Shown here: positions 38,245 to 45,556 of the stretch, piece by piece
How positions within the stretch are numbered: the first letter of the stretch is position 1
How the letters are laid out: each line of letters opens with the position of its first letter
Virus record (IMG/VR): IMGVR_UViG_3300031787_000010
Span: 1 to 64,000 of that record
From: a virus
DNA length: 64,000 nt
Reading direction: 5' to 3' (one strand)
Program-made: the position numbers and the translations under genes
Notes under the pieces: generated by a model
What the model saw: the letters and a program-made list of their open reading frames with translations, nothing else
The model's database searches: none
What the model was told of the DNA's origin: nothing

Positions 38245-38582
38245 TGGACCCGGCGGGAATCGAACCCGCGTCCGAAATTGCTTCCTATCAAGGATTTATG
38301 TGTGTAGTCAGTTATTGAAATTCATCCAGTTCTCGTTAACTAACAAACGTAAACTGAACATAGAACCGAAGTATCACCTTGAATACGGTTCCTATCAAGG
38401 CTATACCGTATGAATAAACAAATTAACCGTATACGGTCTATCGGGTTAATTCGTCAGGCTGCAATTAAGCAGCGAGGGCTAAATTATAGTTGCCAGTTAG
38501 ATTTTTTGGTCTGTTTTACTCGTCTTACCAAACGAGACACAAAGCTTAATCATCCACACCCCGTCGAAACCAAGACGGGCCC
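38245..38582 (-). ncRNA. ssrA: tmRNA (ssrA)
   Basis: About 338 nt. The 5' end GGGCCCG pairs with CGGGTCC at the 3' end to form the 7-bp acceptor stem, and the 3' segment ends in a T-arm with GGGTTCGATTCCC. The 5' part has the conserved GGTTTCGACGG motif. A reading frame in the middle (GGC at 38492-38494 to TAA at 38465-38467) encodes the tag GNYNLALAA, ending in the LALAA type recognised by ClpXP-like proteases. It would rescue ribosomes stalled on broken mRNA and mark the products. No CCA is encoded. The exact resume codon is inferred from the tag frame. Confidence 0.93.
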
Positions 38583-38588
38583 GTAAAC

Positions 38589-38735
38589 TTATATTTGAAA
38601 TTTTGTATTATCGTTATTATCACCATCAGTACCACCACCGCCGCCACCGCCGGAAACTACAGTCTTAACATCTTTCTTAAATCCAAACTTCCAAATTAAC
38701 ACTGCTGCAACAGCTATTATCAATAGTACTTTCAT
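38589..38735 (-). CDS. Small membrane protein with glycine tract
   Basis: 48 residues from ATG 38735: one hydrophobic helix MKVLLIIAVAAVLIWKFGF, then a run of seven Gly and an acidic tail. A longer frame starting at 38801 adds a poorly supported extension. Function unknown. Confidence 0.55.
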   Translation of the reverse strand: MKVLLIIAVAAVLIWKFGFKKDVKTVVSGGGGGGGTDGDNNDNTKFQI

Positions 38736-38808
38736 ATACGTTTCTCTGTTGGAGTAAAAGTTTATACTACTAATATAAATAGTAACTATAATAAAAGTCA
38801 AGTGGTTT

Positions 38809-39276
38809 CTACTGATTATGCACCGTGGTAATTTGTAGTATTTTGTACTCTACTGTACTCGACGGTAGTTTAACTTTTACCACATCCTTTACTTTTTTTC
38901 CTTTCATCGATTGTCCAATTGGTGAGGAAATCGTGACATGATTATATTTTTCATCACCATCGTCGATATCACCTAATACAAACTTAAAATATTCAATTTT
39001 ACTAGTATTTAAATTTCTAGCTTTAACTATGGAACCAATATGCACCGCATCTTTCGGTAATAAATTTATATCTATTTTACGATATGACTCCAAACGTTCT
39101 AATAACTGGTGTAGCCTGACGCCGATGAAATGTTGACGTTCTGCTATAGCAGAATAGTCGGAGTTTTCTCGTATGTCACCCATTGACACTGCCGAATCAA
39201 ACTCTTGTGGGATAGTAACAGATAATTCATATTTTAACTGTTCTATTTCTTCTATTAAATTTTTTAATGGATCCAT
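38809..39276 (-). CDS. greA: GreA-like transcript cleavage factor
   Basis: 155 residues, the length of bacterial GreA. The N-terminal coiled coil carries GDIRENSDYSAIAERQ, matching the acidic tip GD-x-REN-x-x-Y that enters the RNA polymerase channel, and the C-terminal globular domain has VTISSPIGQSMKGKKVKDVVKVKLPSSTVEYKILQI. Expected to rescue backtracked polymerase. Confidence 0.9.
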   Translation of the reverse strand: MDPLKNLIEEIEQLKYELSVTIPQEFDSAVSMGDIRENSDYSAIAERQHFIGVRLHQLLERLESYRKIDINLLPKDAVHIGSIVKARNLNTSKIEYFKFVLGDIDDGDEKYNHVTISSPIGQSMKGKKVKDVVKVKLPSSTVEYKILQITTVHNQ

Positions 39277-39299
39277 AAAAACACCCTATACAAAGTAAT

Positions 39300-39338
39300 A
39301 CAGAATGGAAACGAGTTATATACCCATTTCCATTCTGT
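39300..39338. other. Inverted repeat between greA and the gene at 39378
   Basis: 12-base arms ACAGAATGGAAA / TTTCCATTCTGT separated by 15 bases. No U-run follows on the reverse strand, so it may be an mRNA-stabilising or regulatory hairpin rather than a terminator. Confidence 0.5.
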
Positions 39339-39377
39339 ATAAGTATTTCGAGAGTTTTTTAAACTATCGTAATTATA

Positions 39378-39686
39378 TTACGCGATAGTCCACTCTGAAA
39401 TAGCACGTCCACGAGCCGCCGGTCGAGTCGAAGCCGTCATACCAACGTACTCAAAGTTAGGTTCACGGAGAACCGAGTTGATGAACGAAAGACGGGTACG
39501 AACCTGCTGTGGACGGACCCCTTCACGGTCAAGATAACGATGAGCGTCATCAGCCGTAACAGTACCCTCTGTACGCTTACGAGCGAGACTATAAAGATAC
39601 GAACGCATCCGGTTAGCGGTACGGTCGAACTCTTCGTTCGTGAAGGTCTTGACGGTGAAACGGCGAGTAGTGTTCTTGTTAGCCAT
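39378..39686 (-). CDS. Basic DNA-binding-like protein
   Basis: 102 residues from ATG 39686, which is preceded by AGGAGGAAGT. Arg/Thr-rich; the centre TVTADDAHRYLDREGVRPQQVRTRLSFINSVL looks like a winged-helix or HTH pattern. It is G+C-richer than its neighbours. Function unknown, possibly a regulator. Confidence 0.55.
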   Translation of the reverse strand: MANKNTTRRFTVKTFTNEEFDRTANRMRSYLYSLARKRTEGTVTADDAHRYLDREGVRPQQVRTRLSFINSVLREPNFEYVGMTASTRPAARGRAISEWTIA

Positions 39687-39761
39687 ACTTCCTCCTAAAA
39701 ATAACATTTATACAAGGTTGATATTATAGTATCTTGATGCCTTGTTCATCAAAGATACTGA

Positions 39762-39790
39762 ATCTTAATCAAATTACTGTGTCTTGTCAA
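39762..39790 (-). promoter_or_regulatory. Sigma-70-type promoter for the gene at 39378
   Basis: Reverse-strand TTGACA (39785-39790), 17-base spacer, TAAGAT (39762-39767). A hairpin with arms AGTATCTT / AAGATACT lies in the leader. Confidence 0.75.
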
Positions 39791-39808
39791 GGGGGTATTT
39801 AAACTATA

Positions 39809-40057
39809 TTAAATACACTCAACAAAATTAAAGTCAGAATCTACAATATATACCTTCTGTTGAATTTTCTGACCTAGAGAAACACACTTGGCGGCCAACG
39901 TGTCACGGTCTGTATCGCCGTACCAAATCTTACCAAATTCACGGGTACCAATACCGATATTCATTACGCCGCTGTTGTGTACCATACGTCCAGTAGGTCC
40001 AAACTCTTCAATTGCTGCATTTACTGCAGGCTGTACATCTTCTTCTGTCCAAAACAT
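39809..40057 (-). CDS. Hypothetical small protein
   Basis: 82 residues, ATG preceded by TTGAGGTTATT. Contains GVMNIGIGTREFGKIWYGD and a C-terminal FNFVECI. No recognised domain. Confidence 0.55.
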   Translation of the reverse strand: MFWTEEDVQPAVNAAIEEFGPTGRMVHNSGVMNIGIGTREFGKIWYGDTDRDTLAAKCVSLGQKIQQKVYIVDSDFNFVECI

Positions 40058-40064
40058 AATAACC

Positions 40065-40403
40065 TCAATTTGAGATTGTTGCAGTGTCCGCTTGATCTAG
40101 GGCATCTACCTCTAGAGCGTAACACCTCCAGCAGAGACACATCGTTTCAGGAAGATAGGAATCTCTGCGTGTTCCGTATTTCCCACAAATTTCACATATA
40201 CGTGCAGATTCACGTTCTATTTTATATGTTACGCAATTTATAACATATTGGCGGTCTTTGTCAATAGCCTCTATTTCTATTCGCAACATTCCTAAATGTC
40301 TTTTAATAGATAATACTTTACTTTCTGGAAATAGAGTTAATAACGTTTGTATCTTTTGTTCAAACGCTTCTACCCATCCTGTTTTAAAATTGCGTAATAT
40401 CAT
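40065..40403 (-). CDS. Hypothetical protein with C-terminal zinc ribbon
   Basis: 112 residues. The C-terminal third has CEICGKYGTRRDSYLPETMCLCWRC, two CxxC pairs for zinc. The N-terminal part is a mixed alpha/beta stretch. No function assigned. Confidence 0.55.
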   Translation of the reverse strand: MILRNFKTGWVEAFEQKIQTLLTLFPESKVLSIKRHLGMLRIEIEAIDKDRQYVINCVTYKIERESARICEICGKYGTRRDSYLPETMCLCWRCYALEVDALDQADTATISN

Positions 40404-40453
40404 GTTGTTTATTATTTTAGCGTTTTCTTTTTGCTACTTTTTCTTTTATAAGA

Positions 40454-40510
40454 GTTTACTATAGCGCAAACGATTCCTGCACGGGAAGTTTAGCAAATCC
40501 CGTAGTAAAC
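40454..40510 (-). ncRNA. Structured leader RNA
   Basis: On the reverse strand 8-base arms GTTTACTA and TAGTAAAC close a 57-nt element containing an inner CGGGA / TCCCG hairpin. It lies in the about 140-nt leader between the promoter at 40545-40572 and the gene ending at 40065. A regulatory leader or small RNA is plausible; no known riboswitch class was recognised. Confidence 0.45.
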
Positions 40511-40544
40511 GTAATAATTGTCATTTCGGCGCCTAGTTTTACTT

Positions 40545-40572
40545 AATATACTGACTAATTTTTTGTTGTCAA
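40545..40572 (-). promoter_or_regulatory. Sigma-70-type promoter
   Basis: Reverse-strand TTGACA (40567-40572), 16-base spacer, TATATT (40545-40550). It overlaps the last codon of the upstream small gene and feeds the structured leader. Confidence 0.65.
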
Positions 40573-40733
40573 GAGGTGAATGGTAATTTTTTCATTTCAT
40601 TGAAGATTTCACTCGACGTATCTTCTACCACATCTTCTTTTTTAACCTCAACTTTCTTCGGTGCTGGTTTTTGAGCTACCTTTTTTTGAATTTTCTTGAT
40701 AAGTGAGGCTACCTCTTTATCGGTTGGAAACAT
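40569..40733 (-). CDS. Short basic-then-acidic protein
   Basis: 54 residues (MFPTDKEVASLIKKIQKK ... EIFNEMKKLPFTS) with AAGGATGATTA before the ATG. A Lys/Ala/Pro-rich helical protein, missed by long-ORF calling. Its stop overlaps the promoter at 40545-40572. Function unknown. Confidence 0.6.
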   Translation of the reverse strand: MFPTDKEVASLIKKIQKKVAQKPAPKKVEVKKEDVVEDTSSEIFNEMKKLPFTS

Positions 40734-40746
40734 TAATCATCCTTTG

Positions 40747-41172
40747 TTAAAGTATATTTTCTTCTTCGTCGTCATCTTCTTCAAATAACTTACGAAGTCC
40801 ATCAATCTCTTCTTCTGAAAGATATGATTTTTCTTCACCATTATCTTTGATTTTATCAATCAAATCTTCTAACGATGTGGCCGCGTACTTACCATCTATA
40901 GTTCTGTATAACATACCACCACGCGGGCCCATCTGATCATTCATTTTGTCTACCAAGTTTTCTACCATAGCAGTAAACTGTCCAAACCCGTTACCCAATT
41001 TATTTAAGAACATATCTTGTTGTTGCATTCTATTAAGAATATTACCCAATCCATTGTGCATCTGTGACGATAAGAACTTTATACCGACGATATCACGAAT
41101 TAAAAGAATCACAGCAAACAATAAAACTATGTTCACTACTACTAAAAAACCTACAATTAAAGTTATATTCAT
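40747..41172 (-). CDS. Membrane-anchored acidic protein
   Basis: 141 residues, N-terminal transmembrane helix (TLIVGFLVVVNIVLLFAVILLI), a Met/Gln-rich helical middle and a very acidic end (EEDDDEEEN). Function unknown. Confidence 0.6.
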   Translation of the reverse strand: MNITLIVGFLVVVNIVLLFAVILLIRDIVGIKFLSSQMHNGLGNILNRMQQQDMFLNKLGNGFGQFTAMVENLVDKMNDQMGPRGGMLYRTIDGKYAATSLEDLIDKIKDNGEEKSYLSEEEIDGLRKLFEEDDDEEENIL

Positions 41173-41188
41173 ATACTTTTCCTATAAA

Positions 41189-41503
41189 TTAACCGATACC
41201 AAATCCATACAATCTTGATATTTGTGGTGGTACTTTTGATACATCAATTTGTTCAAACTCATCAAGTATTGTATTGTGCTTAAACCAAAGTTTTTCACCT
41301 GATTGTATATACGGACGAACTGTGTTCAACAAAGTTTCCTCAATAACAGCATATTGATATAAATTATTATCTGCTAAATCAGATTCGTTTTCACGAACAG
41401 TTTGTATTGCTCGTTCAAGAGATGTAAATATTGCTGGAGTTCGTCGATTACCTAAAACTGGATCACCTAACACATCCAGAACTGTTATCGCATATACAAT
41501 CAT
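41189..41503 (-). CDS. Hypothetical protein
   Basis: 104 residues, begins MIVYAITVLDVLGDPVLGNRRTPAIFTSLERAIQTVREN. The opening looks like a small alpha/beta fold seen in phage accessory proteins. It overlaps the upstream gene by 4 bases. Confidence 0.55.
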   Translation of the reverse strand: MIVYAITVLDVLGDPVLGNRRTPAIFTSLERAIQTVRENESDLADNNLYQYAVIEETLLNTVRPYIQSGEKLWFKHNTILDEFEQIDVSKVPPQISRLYGFGIG

Positions 41504-41883
41504 TTAAGGTACTCGTCTTGCGAAGGCCAACCATTATTTTTACGTTCTCCTTCGGCTGGAAAAATACCACTTATACGTTTATACTCGTCCAACTCATCTG
41601 TTAATTGTAACATACTCAATCGTAATTGATTTGTCAACTCTAACTGATGATAATATTTTTCTTTCCATTCATCTAGTTCTTTTTGAAGTTGATGCAATTC
41701 TTCTTTTACTGCGTCTAACTCTTCCCGAAGTTCCTTTCGCAATTCAAGGTGTTCAGTAAAATCTTGTTTACGTTTGTCAGAAGGTTTATTTATAAACTTA
41801 AATATTGCCCCGACAAATAACCCCGCGACTGTGGCTAAAATTGCAGAATTAAATTCTTGTATAAAATGTGGGGTCGATACCAT
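41500..41883 (-). CDS. Membrane-anchored coiled-coil protein
   Basis: 127 residues. One N-terminal helix AILATVAGLFVGAIFKFI, then a long Glu/Lys/Leu coiled coil (about 40-105). An i-spanin-like shape is noted, but the lysis genes lie elsewhere, so no role is claimed. Confidence 0.55.
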   Translation of the reverse strand: MVSTPHFIQEFNSAILATVAGLFVGAIFKFINKPSDKRKQDFTEHLELRKELREELDAVKEELHQLQKELDEWKEKYYHQLELTNQLRLSMLQLTDELDEYKRISGIFPAEGERKNNGWPSQDEYLK

Positions 41884-41942
41884 AGTTTCAATTTCTCCAG
41901 TAGGGTAATATAAAGTTATTTACCTTTATAAAACCGTAATGT

Positions 41943-42125
41943 TTACTTTCGAAACCATCCTTTTGAACGATGTGATAAGTGAAAAGTTAAAGTGGAAACT
42001 CCTATAATAAATAGAGTATGCCAATGAGAATCTTCCACCGATACCACAAAAGAACCTATCAGTAATCCGAGTAAAAATATCATTGTACTACAAAACCCGT
42101 TATTACTGGACTCTTGTGTGTTCAT
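41943..42125 (-). CDS. Small membrane protein
   Basis: 60 residues from ATG 42125, which has GGAGA 6 bases upstream. Two hydrophobic helices (MIFLLGLLIGSFVV and LFIIGVSTLTFHL) and a basic end. Confidence 0.6.
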   Translation of the reverse strand: MNTQESSNNGFCSTMIFLLGLLIGSFVVSVEDSHWHTLFIIGVSTLTFHLSHRSKGWFRK

Positions 42126-42168
42126 ACGATTCTCCAAGAAAAACGTCACAACAATATATAGATGGAAA

Positions 42169-42423
42169 TTATTTCAAATTATCAAGAACAAATGAATTAC
42201 ACAAATTTTCTGCCTTCATAACAATTAGAGTATCTCTCGCTGAACGTGAAATACTCAATAGAGATGGACAGATTGCTTCCCGACGTGCCATCTGTCTACC
42301 AGTAAATTTGTCAAACGCAACTAAACTAATTTTATAACCAAGAATCACGATCGATATAATTACAATATAAGTAAACAACTTACTAGCACTACGCGATAGG
42401 GATTCTACACTAATAGGACTCAT
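42169..42423 (-). CDS. Small membrane protein
   Basis: 84 residues, one transmembrane helix (FTYIVIISIVILGYKISLV), start preceded by GAGGAATAAACT. It sits in the first-expressed leftward group. Confidence 0.55.
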   Translation of the reverse strand: MSPISVESLSRSASKLFTYIVIISIVILGYKISLVAFDKFTGRQMARREAICPSLLSISRSARDTLIVMKAENLCNSFVLDNLK

Positions 42424-42426
42424 AGT

Positions 42427-42615
42427 TTATTCCTCTTCTTCAAGTTCATCGTCGTTTAACTCAATATCATCGATAACTTCGATACCAACGATACCATCTT
42501 GGTCTAATAAATCACACATATCAACAGCAGAATATAATGTGTCTAACGCATCTTCTTCAGTTTCTCCTTTAATTATAAGTTTAACATACGCGTTATAATT
42601 GTTTAATTTGTCCAT
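42427..42615 (-). CDS. Small acidic protein, first gene of the leftward early group
   Basis: 62 residues from ATG 42615 (MDKLNNYNAYVKLIIKGETEEDALDTLY), with TTGAGG upstream. Strongly acidic C-terminus ELNDDELEEEE. Directly behind a perfect-spacer promoter, so probably early. DNA mimicry or enzyme inhibition is speculation. Confidence 0.6.
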   Translation of the reverse strand: MDKLNNYNAYVKLIIKGETEEDALDTLYSAVDMCDLLDQDGIVGIEVIDDIELNDDELEEEE

Positions 42616-42646
42616 AATTAATTTCCTCAAAAATTTGGATGTAATA

Positions 42647-42675
42647 AGTATACCCCCCAAACAAATAAATGTCAA
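42647..42675 (-). promoter_or_regulatory. Leftward sigma-70-type promoter at the divergence point
   Basis: Reverse-strand TTGACA (42670-42675), 17-base spacer ending in a G-run, TATACT (42647-42652). Confidence 0.85.
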
Positions 42676-42699
42676 CCTTTGTTAAATTAAATTTTAAAC

Positions 42700-42728
42700 T
42701 TGACATCGAAGGGTCACACCGTTATATA
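42700..42728 (+). promoter_or_regulatory. Rightward sigma-70-type promoter at the divergence point
   Basis: TTGACA (42700-42705), 17-base spacer, TATATA (42723-42728). Its -35 box starts 24 bases from that of the leftward promoter, so the two can be controlled together. Confidence 0.75.
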
Positions 42729-42766
42729 TAATGTACGCGAACGTTAAACACTGACTTGGAGTTGAT

Positions 42767-42988
42767 ATGGAAACGTTGTACGTCATTGGTATTATAACTT
42801 TATTTATTTGTATTAGTTATATGGTTATATTACCTATATTATGGAAACGTATGAATAAATTTAATCAAAGTTTATTTGAACGTTGTTGGGAGCACGAAAA
42901 GTTCTTAATGACTATTTATGATAGGTGTGACGAGCAGATTCAAGAAGAAATAGAAAAATATCTTAATAACGTACCTCCTTTACGATAA
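42767..42988 (+). CDS. Small membrane protein
   Basis: 73 residues with an N-terminal transmembrane helix (VIGIITLFICISYMVILPIL) and a charged helical tail. TTGGAGTTGAT precedes the ATG. First gene of the rightward group. Confidence 0.65.
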   Translation: METLYVIGIITLFICISYMVILPILWKRMNKFNQSLFERCWEHEKFLMTIYDRCDEQIQEEIEKYLNNVPPLR

Positions 42989-43000
42989 CATGGAGTTTGT

Positions 43001-43471
43001 ATGCCACCACGCAAAAAGCGAATCACCAAAAAAGCATTGTTTCAAAAAACTATCGAAATTATCCAACCCATCCTGCGATTGAGTGACTGGAAGATTATGG
43101 TGGTTTTTTCCCATTCTCAGCGGATGAAAGAGACGGCAACGTGTGAAGCTGCACCAGAGTATAAAGTAGCTAAAATTAGATTAAATTCATACGAAATGCC
43201 CAATCTATCTCATGAAGAAATCGTATCCACCGCCATTCACGAAATGTTGCATTGTGTCTTGTGGGAATTGGGAGAATGGGGATATAAACTTAGCCGAAAG
43301 GACGAGACTAAATTAGAATTGAGTAGAAAATATGAAGAAGCAGCCGTCACCAATCTAGAAAAGATTTTTTTACCTCTTCTAGAAGAAACCATCAACGCTG
43401 AACTTAAGGTACACGGATATTATGGGGTTGACTTGACTTTTACTGATTTCGGTGTGTCTACCGAAAGATAA
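43001..43471 (+). CDS. Zinc metallopeptidase-like protein (HExxH)
   Basis: 156 residues. The zinc-binding motif IHEMLHC (His80, Glu81, His84) and the preceding helix fit small SprT- or phage-type metalloproteins; a third ligand may be among the C-terminal Glu or His residues. The basic N-terminus (MPPRKKRITKK) suggests nucleic-acid contact. Target unknown. A strong terminator follows directly. Confidence 0.7.
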   Translation: MPPRKKRITKKALFQKTIEIIQPILRLSDWKIMVVFSHSQRMKETATCEAAPEYKVAKIRLNSYEMPNLSHEEIVSTAIHEMLHCVLWELGEWGYKLSRKDETKLELSRKYEEAAVTNLEKIFLPLLEETINAELKVHGYYGVDLTFTDFGVSTER

Positions 43472-43495
43472 ATAATACTTATATAGGTAAGTTTA

Positions 43496-43542
43496 GAAAG
43501 GGTTTATGTAACAGAAATGTTATATAAGCCCTTTCGTTTTTT
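43496..43542 (+). terminator. Strong intrinsic terminator
   Basis: 18-base arms from 43496 and 43518 around a GAAA tetraloop (two wobble pairs), followed by GTTTTTT. Confidence 0.92.
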
Positions 43543-43566
43543 ACACACTTTAATGTATTGTATATT

Positions 43567-43743
43567 ATGATACACACTATTATTGATGTTTGGGGATACT
43601 TAAACATTATAATGGTTATAGTACTAATACTGTTTGGGTTAAACCCCAGCGGGTTTCTTGATGTGGTAGATTGGGTTCATCGTCGTTATGTTAACATACA
43701 CAAATGGATACGAAATCTATGGCAAAAGAACAAAGTAATTTAG
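43567..43743 (+). CDS. Small membrane protein of the lysis region
   Basis: 58 residues from ATG 43567, one strong transmembrane helix (LNIIMVIVLILFGLNPSGFL) and a basic, Trp-rich tail. No clear ribosome site; overlaps the next frame by 40 bases. Holin-like shape, low certainty. Confidence 0.45.
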   Translation: MIHTIIDVWGYLNIIMVIVLILFGLNPSGFLDVVDWVHRRYVNIHKWIRNLWQKNKVI

Positions 43744-44213
43744 ATCCAAAGATGGCACTTAAGAAAACCCAAATCGAAGCATCTATTGACCTCAAACGCC
43801 AAGAGTTGATGGCTGATTTGGAACTTAAGAAAACTGAAAATGAATTGCGTAAAATGGAAGCTCATTCGACGGCAAAAGATGTCGCCAGTAAGTTTATTGG
43901 TAAGACGGCAATTCCGTGGATTGTACTATTAGTTATTGTCGGCGTTGTATCAAGTGCATTCCTCCCATCTGAATCACTCCCGGCAGTTATCGGATTAGTG
44001 TCTACTGCGGTAATGGCATTTATCACGATGTTGAGTGGTATCACGGGGACTAGAGAAAAAGAAGAGAAGCCGGAAATTGAAATCATCAAGAGCCTTATCA
44101 AGCAATTGGATGAAGCTCGTGAACCAATGAACGTAGAATTGGATGGTGATAATGTAGTAGTGTCAAAAGGCAACACCACAATGAAAACCACAGGCAAGAA
44201 AAGAGGAAGATAA
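43704..44213 (+). CDS. Membrane protein of the lysis cassette, holin candidate
   Basis: 169 residues (or 164 from the ATG at 43719). A charged N-terminal helix of about 65 residues precedes two transmembrane segments (IPWIVLLVIVGVVSSAFLP and AVIGLVSTAVMAFITMLSGI) and a charged C-terminus. Two helices between charged regions and position ahead of the endolysin suggest holin function. The stop codon overlaps the next start (TAATG). Confidence 0.55.
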   Translation: MDTKSMAKEQSNLDPKMALKKTQIEASIDLKRQELMADLELKKTENELRKMEAHSTAKDVASKFIGKTAIPWIVLLVIVGVVSSAFLPSESLPAVIGLVSTAVMAFITMLSGITGTREKEEKPEIEIIKSLIKQLDEAREPMNVELDGDNVVVSKGNTTMKTTGKKRGR

Positions 44214-44578
44214 TGTTCATACCAAATAAAACCTTTCATGCAATAAGAGTAAGCATACTATCGGTTATTACTGTTTTGTTGCTTGTCATTGCCGTCGAAT
44301 CGGTTTTATATATTCAGTTGTCACAAGACACTAATAAAAAACTTACGGATTTATCTGCAACGTTAGATTCAATATCAAATAAAACATCTAACAAGCATAG
44401 AGTTGTAGATAATCAAATAACAGATGCCGTAACATCTATCAGAGAAGTGTCAACTGGTATAAACGTTATCAACGAACAACTAACTACCAACAAGCGATTA
44501 GTCCAAATACTCATCGATAATGAATGTAAAGTTCAGCCATATTATATGGATAGTCGATTGAGGGAGTTTTGTCAATAA
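44213..44578 (+). CDS. Membrane-anchored periplasmic-type helical protein
   Basis: 121 residues, one N-terminal transmembrane helix (ILSVITVLLLVIAVESVLYI), then a coiled-coil-like Ser/Thr/Asn-rich domain. The layout is spanin- or signal-anchor-like. Coupled to the gene before it. Confidence 0.5.
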   Translation: MFIPNKTFHAIRVSILSVITVLLLVIAVESVLYIQLSQDTNKKLTDLSATLDSISNKTSNKHRVVDNQITDAVTSIREVSTGINVINEQLTTNKRLVQILIDNECKVQPYYMDSRLREFCQ

Positions 44579-44595
44579 TCTTTTTGGAGAAAGGT

Positions 44596-44946
44596 ATGCT
44601 TAAAGGCTTTACACAAATTTTCAAAGACAGTAATGATTGGAATGAAAAAACAATTATTGGGTTTATGTCATTTGCTGTAATGGTTGCGATTGCAGTTGTA
44701 GATTTGGTCACAGGATTGGAAGGGGTAAATCTAGAAATTAAAGATTATATCTATCAATCGTTTGTGTACCTTACAATCGGTTCTTTTGGTATTGCCGGTT
44801 TGGAAAAGTTTTCACCTGTAGCTAAGGCACGTGCTGAAGCAGAAATTTCTAGTGGTGATTCTTCTAGTTCGGTTGACGTAGATGTAAACATAGGAACGGG
44901 TAACTGTACTTGCCCAAGTTGCGGTACTGAATTTAACAACGGATAA
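44596..44946 (+). CDS. Two-helix membrane protein with CxxC tail
   Basis: 116 residues from ATG 44596, preceded by TTGGAGAAAGGT. Two hydrophobic segments (IIGFMSFAVMVAIAVVDLV and SFVYLTIGSFGIAGL), a Ser/Asp-rich linker, and a C-terminal CTCPSCGTEFNNG that may bind metal. Holin-like arrangement; role unproven. Confidence 0.55.
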   Translation: MLKGFTQIFKDSNDWNEKTIIGFMSFAVMVAIAVVDLVTGLEGVNLEIKDYIYQSFVYLTIGSFGIAGLEKFSPVAKARAEAEISSGDSSSSVDVDVNIGTGNCTCPSCGTEFNNG

Positions 44947-44950
44947 TACT

Positions 44951-45556
44951 ATGTTTACCCGAGAACAGATAGAAGATGCTGTAAAGGAAAACGGTTATGT
45001 GTGGTTCGAGGGCCCTAAAGATTTTGACTTAAATATAGTTGGTGTTCGTAATCTTATGCCGACTATAAATAAAAAAGTTACAAATCTTTTTGATGATTGG
45101 ATGACCGTCTCCTATAAAGCAGGTGGCGTGTGGAAGTTTCATTGTTGGCCATGCACCACAGATCCCGGCACAAAAGCCGTCAAGGAATTCAGTAATCCAA
45201 AAGGTGTGGCACGGTTGGTTCCAGGACAATATCGTGGTTCGCATACAATTGGATTGCATCAAGGAAAATACGAAGCACTTCGGCAACATCGTCCAGTTAA
45301 AGTATTTCGTGATGCAAACAAAGATATGACGTTTGATGAGAACGTAATTGACGTTGGAATCTTTGGTATTAACATTCATCGTTCAAATCCAAAAACAGAA
45401 TCCACTTATGTAGAAAATTGGAGTGAAGGATGTCAAGTATTTAAACGAGTCAAAGATTTTGATTTGTTTATGAGTATTTGTAATAAAGCAAAGGTTATTC
45501 ACGGTAATAGTTTTAGTTATACGTTATTAACCTCTGGAGATATTCGATGCAATTAG
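44951..45556 (+). CDS. L,D-transpeptidase-like cell-wall protein
   Basis: 201 residues. The segment INIHRSNPKTES ... WSEGCQVF keeps the His, then Ser-x-Gly-Cys about 15 residues later, like the YkuD-type active site (His ... S/T-H-G-C), with Glu in place of the second His. Upstream VPGQYRGSHTIGLHQGKYEALRQ looks like its beta core. It overlaps the endolysin start by 10 bases, so a wall-cutting or wall-modifying role in lysis is likely. Confidence 0.6.
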   Translation: MFTREQIEDAVKENGYVWFEGPKDFDLNIVGVRNLMPTINKKVTNLFDDWMTVSYKAGGVWKFHCWPCTTDPGTKAVKEFSNPKGVARLVPGQYRGSHTIGLHQGKYEALRQHRPVKVFRDANKDMTFDENVIDVGIFGINIHRSNPKTESTYVENWSEGCQVFKRVKDFDLFMSICNKAKVIHGNSFSYTLLTSGDIRCN

